Assembly: GCA_965215115.1 (NCBI GenBank)
Contig: OZ244050.1
Location: 2,046,001 to 2,110,000 of the forward strand
Source: CALDTK01 sp965215115
Lineage (GTDB): Bacteria; Bacteroidota; Bacteroidia; Chitinophagales; Saprospiraceae
Direction of reading: 5' to 3'
DNA: 64,000 nucleotides
Shown one piece after another: positions 61,101 to 64,000 of this stretch. The position numbers and the translations under genes were made by a program. The notes under the pieces were generated by a model. The model saw nothing but the letters and a program-made list of their open reading frames with translations. It was not told the DNA's origin and ran no database searches. The stretch's first letter is position 1. Every line of letters starts with the position of its first letter.

Positions 61101-63341
61101 CAAGATCGGATTGATCGCGAAGAGCGCTTCCGGGCCGGCACCATCCGCGCGCTGTACTGTAGTCCCACGATGGAGCTCGGCATCGACATCGCCAACCTCA
61201 ACATCGTCCACCTGCGCAACGTGCCGCCCAATCCGGCCAACTACGCGCAACGCAGCGGCCGCGCCGGGCGAAGTGGCCAGGGAGCGCTCGTGATCACATA
61301 CTGCAGCCAGCTCAGCGCGCACGACCGACACTACTTCCAGCACCCCGCCGAGATGGTGGCCGGCGTGGTAGTGGCCCCGCGGCTCAACCTTGACAACGAG
61401 GAGCTGCTCCGCTCGCACATCCAGGCGACGTACCTGCTCGAATCCGGCATCAACATCACGAAGAGCGTCACCGAGGTAATCGATCTCGAGGACGAGCAAC
61501 TCGGTTTGAATGCGGATACCAAGCACAAACTGCAAGCCGGACATCGCGCACGTAGCGAGAAAGTCGTGCATCTGTTTACGGACATTTTGCAACGCGACAA
61601 GGTGTTGGCGGGTGTGCTTTCGCCAAAACAACTGGCCGCCATCGTAGACGAGTGTCCGCAGAACTTTGACCGGGCGTTTAACCGCTGGCGAGAGCTCTAC
61701 CGCAACACCCTACGCCTGGCCGACGACGCCCACCGCATTAAGACGGGCTCACTCTACGCTGCCGATTCCGACGAGCGCAAACAGGCTAATATTAACGCCC
61801 GCGTCGCCTACAAGCAGCTCGAGGAACTCAAGAACGATTACGAGCGCTACACGGGCACGCTGTCGGAGTTTTACCCCTTCCGCTACCTCGCTTCGGAAGG
61901 ATTTCTGCCGGGTTACAACTTCACGCGCCTGCCGATCCGCGCGGCCATCAACGGCTACGAATCGGCGCAATTCCTCAGTCGTCCGCGCCTGCTGGCGCTC
62001 CAGGAGTTTGGCCCGCGCAACATCATTTACCACAACGGGCAGAGCTACGAGATCGACCGGCTCAACATCACCGATGTCGAGGGCCAGCGCGTGAGCGCAA
62101 AGGTGGCCCGGACCTCGGGCTACATCTTGATGGGCGACGAGTTCAATCGCGAGACCGACCCGATCAACCCGAACGTCAACCTCAACTCCGGCGGCGGGAC
62201 CATCCTCACCAACCTGATCGAGATGCGCGAGACCGGCACCCGGGTGCTCAACCGCATCACGAGCGAAGAGGAGGAGCGCCGGCGCACCGGTTACGTCATC
62301 GAGACCTACTTCTCGCTGCCGCAGGGCCGCGCGGGTTGTGATACGATCTACGTCAAGTCGGCCGGAGAGACCTTGCTGGAGATCCTCTACATGCCGACGG
62401 CCAACATCGTGCAGGTCAACAAGTCGGAGCGCCGCACCGAACGCGAGCAGTTCTTAATCGACAAGACCTACGGCTACTGGAAGCGCGACACCGACGCCGA
62501 CAACGACGACAAGGGCCGCATCATCCCGGTGAGCCTCTACACCTCGATCACCACCAACGCGCTCTACATCCAGCCCACCGCCAAGCTCGGGCTCGAGGAA
62601 GATCAGGTGATCACGTTGAAGTACGCTTTCAAGCGTGCTATCGAAGAACGCTACCAAGTCGAAGGCAACGAGATCGGCGTGACACTCATGGGTGACGGCC
62701 AGGTGGCCAACATCATGCTCTACGAAAGTTCGGAGGGCAGCCTCGGGGTATTGAGCCAACTGGTGGCCTCGCCGCAGGAGTTCCAGGCACTCGTGCGACG
62801 CGCCTACGAGCTGTGCTACTTCGACAAGGGTGAAGACCTCAAGCCAGAACTCGGCCCCGCCACCTACAACGACCTGCTGAGCTACTATAACCAGCGCGAT
62901 CACGAGGTGATCGACCGGCACCGCATCAAAGAGCCGCTGGAGGATCTGATGAAAACTACTATCGAGATCGGCGGGCGCGGCACCGTTGGCGATTACGATG
63001 CACAGTACAAACACCTGCTGGCCAACTACGACGAGTCGAGTAGCACGGAGCGGCAATTTCTCGATGGTTTGTACAAACTCGGACTGCGCCTGCCCGACGA
63101 GGCCCAACCGAGCCTGAAAGATGTTGAAGGCCTGTACGTCACGCCCGACTTCCGCTACGACCGGCACGTGTACGTGTTCTGCGACGGTACGCCCCACGAC
63201 CGTGAGGACGTGCGGGCCGACGACCACCGCAAGCGGCGCGCGCTGCGTGACCGTGGCCTGCGCTCCATCATCTATCACTACCGCGACTCCCTTGACGATC
63301 TCGTCAAGGCGAATGCCGATGTCTTTACTTCCGTCAAATGA
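58125..63341 (+). CDS. Giant DEAD/DEAH helicase with DUF1998-like and nuclease-like C-terminus
   Basis: 1738 aa. Helicase lobe 1: TSGTGSGKS (Walker A, ~107), VFDELHTYRG (DExH, ~251) and GTSATM (motif III). Lobe 2: SPTMELGIDIANL and RSGRAGRSGQG (motif VI, ~1050). Residues ~1480-1570 (ITTNALYIQP, ITLKYAFKRAIEERY, IMLYESSEGSLG) follow the DUF1998 pattern. The last ~70 residues (YVFCDGTPHDREDVRADDHRKRRALRDRGL) resemble the endonuclease-like tail of such helicases. Relatives occur in DISARM (DrmA/DrmB), Druantia (DruE) and related anti-phage systems. Four GTTTT-hairpins lie inside. The stop overlaps the next ATG (ATGA). Confidence 0.85.
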   Translation: MNIFHTHRRIVAEYKRYLESFIHVQDELIAAHIQEALDAGKLFPDPLIQFNPSFAYGPSLAELVAEGLLHRTLDDIFRGYSLYQHQVDALRLGTSGQDFIVTSGTGSGKSLTYIAAIFDRILRAHDDGSYRKGVKAVIVYPMNALINSQTEEFRKYQRNYLEPLAPASLDREGLAKLPLDEQVAELERATGATFPISFAQYTGQEGEAVRDRVKADPPDIILTNYMMLELMMTRLAEAPLRDSFRASLDFLVFDELHTYRGRQGSDVAMLIRRIQAFTGRPTQCIGTSATMSSGGDSLDAQKETVAEVGQLIFGKPFGKTQVVNETLTRVTAYRDVVPSREELSLSLDPQSMIDGDETQLRNHPLALWLEAEIGLEQISPKWLRRRTPVTMEHVYEVLAEAARVTADEAEAAIKALLAWSEKINEQLKSRGIRRAYFPFRLHQFISQTGGVYVTLDPPETRNITLEAGYFIQGKNADRQRLYQIVFSRVSGHEFICVRKKISDRLLYARDFNDYTDDPEEEDLIAGYLIPDNEDDPIWRDEFAEQLPTAWIRRYKDGVTRVIPKYRARIPNAIYYNADGRFGESPDGIPDAQFGWFMPTKLLFDPTSGVFFDAKSSEGSKLMRLGNEGRSTATTTLSLAAVDALRLGGLPDGDQKLLSFTDNRQDASLQAGHFNDFVSIGRIRSAIYHALRFAPDHMLGVDHIAAAVVRALALEQEEYAQVPARFAGKRAENESALQDYLTIRVLQDLKRGWRYTMPNLEQCGLLDIGYRYIEAELDTDIWTELPLPIVAQMSVDERRTFFTQTLDYIRTSNAIYHRYFVEDQVTVANAIKNKLTGAWTLGEQERLESPNYMRYQSVGRVRRTHTASMGKASNWGRYVSQIHQHQTGESLSQKDFEGFAERLLDLLSQMGLLRAKAIQGETGETTAYILDANAIEWRLGKGETVRPDLVRRRSYLGDAPTPAPNTYFEEFYRRDFTVRKDLVAAEHTGQVQHQDRIDREERFRAGTIRALYCSPTMELGIDIANLNIVHLRNVPPNPANYAQRSGRAGRSGQGALVITYCSQLSAHDRHYFQHPAEMVAGVVVAPRLNLDNEELLRSHIQATYLLESGINITKSVTEVIDLEDEQLGLNADTKHKLQAGHRARSEKVVHLFTDILQRDKVLAGVLSPKQLAAIVDECPQNFDRAFNRWRELYRNTLRLADDAHRIKTGSLYAADSDERKQANINARVAYKQLEELKNDYERYTGTLSEFYPFRYLASEGFLPGYNFTRLPIRAAINGYESAQFLSRPRLLALQEFGPRNIIYHNGQSYEIDRLNITDVEGQRVSAKVARTSGYILMGDEFNRETDPINPNVNLNSGGGTILTNLIEMRETGTRVLNRITSEEEERRRTGYVIETYFSLPQGRAGCDTIYVKSAGETLLEILYMPTANIVQVNKSERRTEREQFLIDKTYGYWKRDTDADNDDKGRIIPVSLYTSITTNALYIQPTAKLGLEEDQVITLKYAFKRAIEERYQVEGNEIGVTLMGDGQVANIMLYESSEGSLGVLSQLVASPQEFQALVRRAYELCYFDKGEDLKPELGPATYNDLLSYYNQRDHEVIDRHRIKEPLEDLMKTTIEIGGRGTVGDYDAQYKHLLANYDESSSTERQFLDGLYKLGLRLPDEAQPSLKDVEGLYVTPDFRYDRHVYVFCDGTPHDREDVRADDHRKRRALRDRGLRSIIYHYRDSLDDLVKANADVFTSVK
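59069..59083 (-). repeat. GTTTT-hairpin, stem GCC/GGC, loop GAAA
   Basis: Antisense in the helicase, read P-F-G-K-T. Confidence 0.88.
59313..59327 (+). repeat. GTTTT-hairpin, stem GGC/GCC, loop GGAA
   Basis: Sense in the helicase, read V-L-A-E-A. Confidence 0.88.
59863..59877 (+). repeat. GTTTT-hairpin, stem GGC/GCC, loop GAAA
   Basis: Sense in the helicase, read R-F-G-E-S. Confidence 0.88.
60814..60828 (+). repeat. GTTTT-hairpin, stem GCC/GGC, loop GAAA
   Basis: Sense in the helicase, read G-F-A-E-R-L. Confidence 0.88.
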
Positions 63342-64000
63342 TCGACGCCAGAGAGTTCAAGCCCGGCAAACTCGTCCGGCTCCGCCGCCGCGAGTGGATC
63401 GTGCAGCCGACCGAGGACCGGGACGTGTTGCGCATCAAACCGCTCGGCGGCGCCGAGGAGGAGACGACCGGCATCTACCTGCCCTTTGCGTTCGAGAACG
63501 AGCGCATCGAGGAGTATTACTTTCCGCTACCCGAACGCGAGGACTTCGGTGATCTGGCCAGTGCCCGGCTGCTCTACGACGCCGTGCGCCTCGGCTTTCG
63601 CGACGCCTCGGGGCCTTTCCGCTCGATTGCCAAGTTCAACTTTCAACCACGGGCCTACCAGATGGTGCCGCTCATTTTGGCCTTGCGCCAGGAAGGACCG
63701 GTGCGGCTCTTCATCGCTGACGATGTCGGGATCGGCAAGACGATCGAGAGCCTGATGGTGGCTCGGGAGATGCTCGACCGTGGGCTCGTCAAGCGCGTTG
63801 CAGTCGTTTGCCTGCCGCACCTCTGCGAGCAGTGGCAACAGGAGATGCGCGACAAGTTCGGTTTGGAGGCGGTGATCGTGCGCAGCTCCACGGCGGCTAC
63901 GCTCGATCGCAAGACCCCCGGCGACATCAGTGCTTTTGCGCACTATCCCTTCCAGGTCGTGAGCATCGACTACGTCAAGACGGCGAAGCGGATCGACAGT
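63338..64000 (+). CDS. SNF2-family helicase (DrmD-like), 3' partial
   Basis: The frame is open from the ATG at 63338, which overlaps the previous stop by 4 bp, to the window end (221 codons). GKLVRLRRREWIVQP is an N-terminal beta module, and FNFQPRAYQMVPLILAL with ADDVGIGKTIESLMVA is the Q-motif and Walker A of SNF2 helicases; VVCLPHLCEQWQQEM is motif Ia. A DEAD/DUF1998 helicase followed by an SNF2 helicase recalls DISARM-type operons, so a methyltransferase or PLD gene might lie beyond the window. Confidence 0.8.
   Translation, partial: MIDAREFKPGKLVRLRRREWIVQPTEDRDVLRIKPLGGAEEETTGIYLPFAFENERIEEYYFPLPEREDFGDLASARLLYDAVRLGFRDASGPFRSIAKFNFQPRAYQMVPLILALRQEGPVRLFIADDVGIGKTIESLMVAREMLDRGLVKRVAVVCLPHLCEQWQQEMRDKFGLEAVIVRSSTAATLDRKTPGDISAFAHYPFQVVSIDYVKTAKRIDS

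Overview
The window is GC-rich chromosomal DNA from a member of Bacteroidota, probably a marine Saprospiria/Lewinella-type lineage (inference). The evidence is several secreted proteins with type IX secretion (T9SS) C-terminal sorting domains, a TonB-dependent receptor paired with a DUF4249 lipoprotein, an OMP_b-brl-type receptor, and TAnnTTTG-like -7 promoter boxes, many only 2-6 nt from the start codon. No rRNA, tRNA, CRISPR array or intact transposase was found.

Layout. 1-27.6 kb: housekeeping and surface genes. These are a TPR/PD40 lipoprotein-like protein, a spore-photoproduct-lyase-like radical SAM protein, a methyltransferase, a flavin reductase, an M20 peptidase, three T9SS cargo genes including an M43-like metalloprotease with a beta-helix, an XRE regulator, an orphan LytS-type kinase, a zinc-ribbon/NIF3 pair, PhoD, pyrophosphatase, endonuclease I, an ArsR-type regulator and an SDR. 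27.6-40.2 kb: TonB receptor/DUF4249 pair, a frameshifted clpB, a second receptor, and two envelope proteins. 40.5-43 kb: a scar region with a clpB 3' duplicate, a structured small RNA in front of a truncated abi_2 toxin-like gene, and a low-GC insertion. 43.2-53.4 kb: an unusual metabolic cluster (UbiA, split PEP-utilising enzyme, GNAT, RND exporter, AMP-ligase, DUF3419/BtaA-like, APH-like kinase). 53.7-64 kb: a HIRAN protein, then a defence-like island (Mrr nuclease, unknown proteins, DUF1998 helicase, SNF2 helicase cut by the window end).

The most striking signal is not a gene. A 15-nt element, GTTTT followed by a 3-bp stem and a tetranucleotide loop, occurs 46 times with a perfectly paired stem, about once per 1.4 kb. 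Six different stem sequences occur (GGC/GCC, GCC/GGC, GCG/CGC, GAC/GTC, GCA/TGC, TGC/GCA), always self-complementary. The loop is GNRA in 40 copies, GACA in four and GAAG in two. It lies inside genes in both orientations (19 sense, 19 antisense, 8 intergenic) and in different reading frames, so pairing rather than protein sequence is what is conserved. Several copies form the end of signal peptides. A second covarying family, tandem TGGGC-hairpin-TAG units with a 3-nt loop, forms arrays at 7.4 kb and 15.7 kb.

Three genes are broken by one-base changes (clpB, PEP-utilising enzyme, APH-like kinase). These could be real decay or base-calling errors, and I cannot distinguish the two from the sequence.
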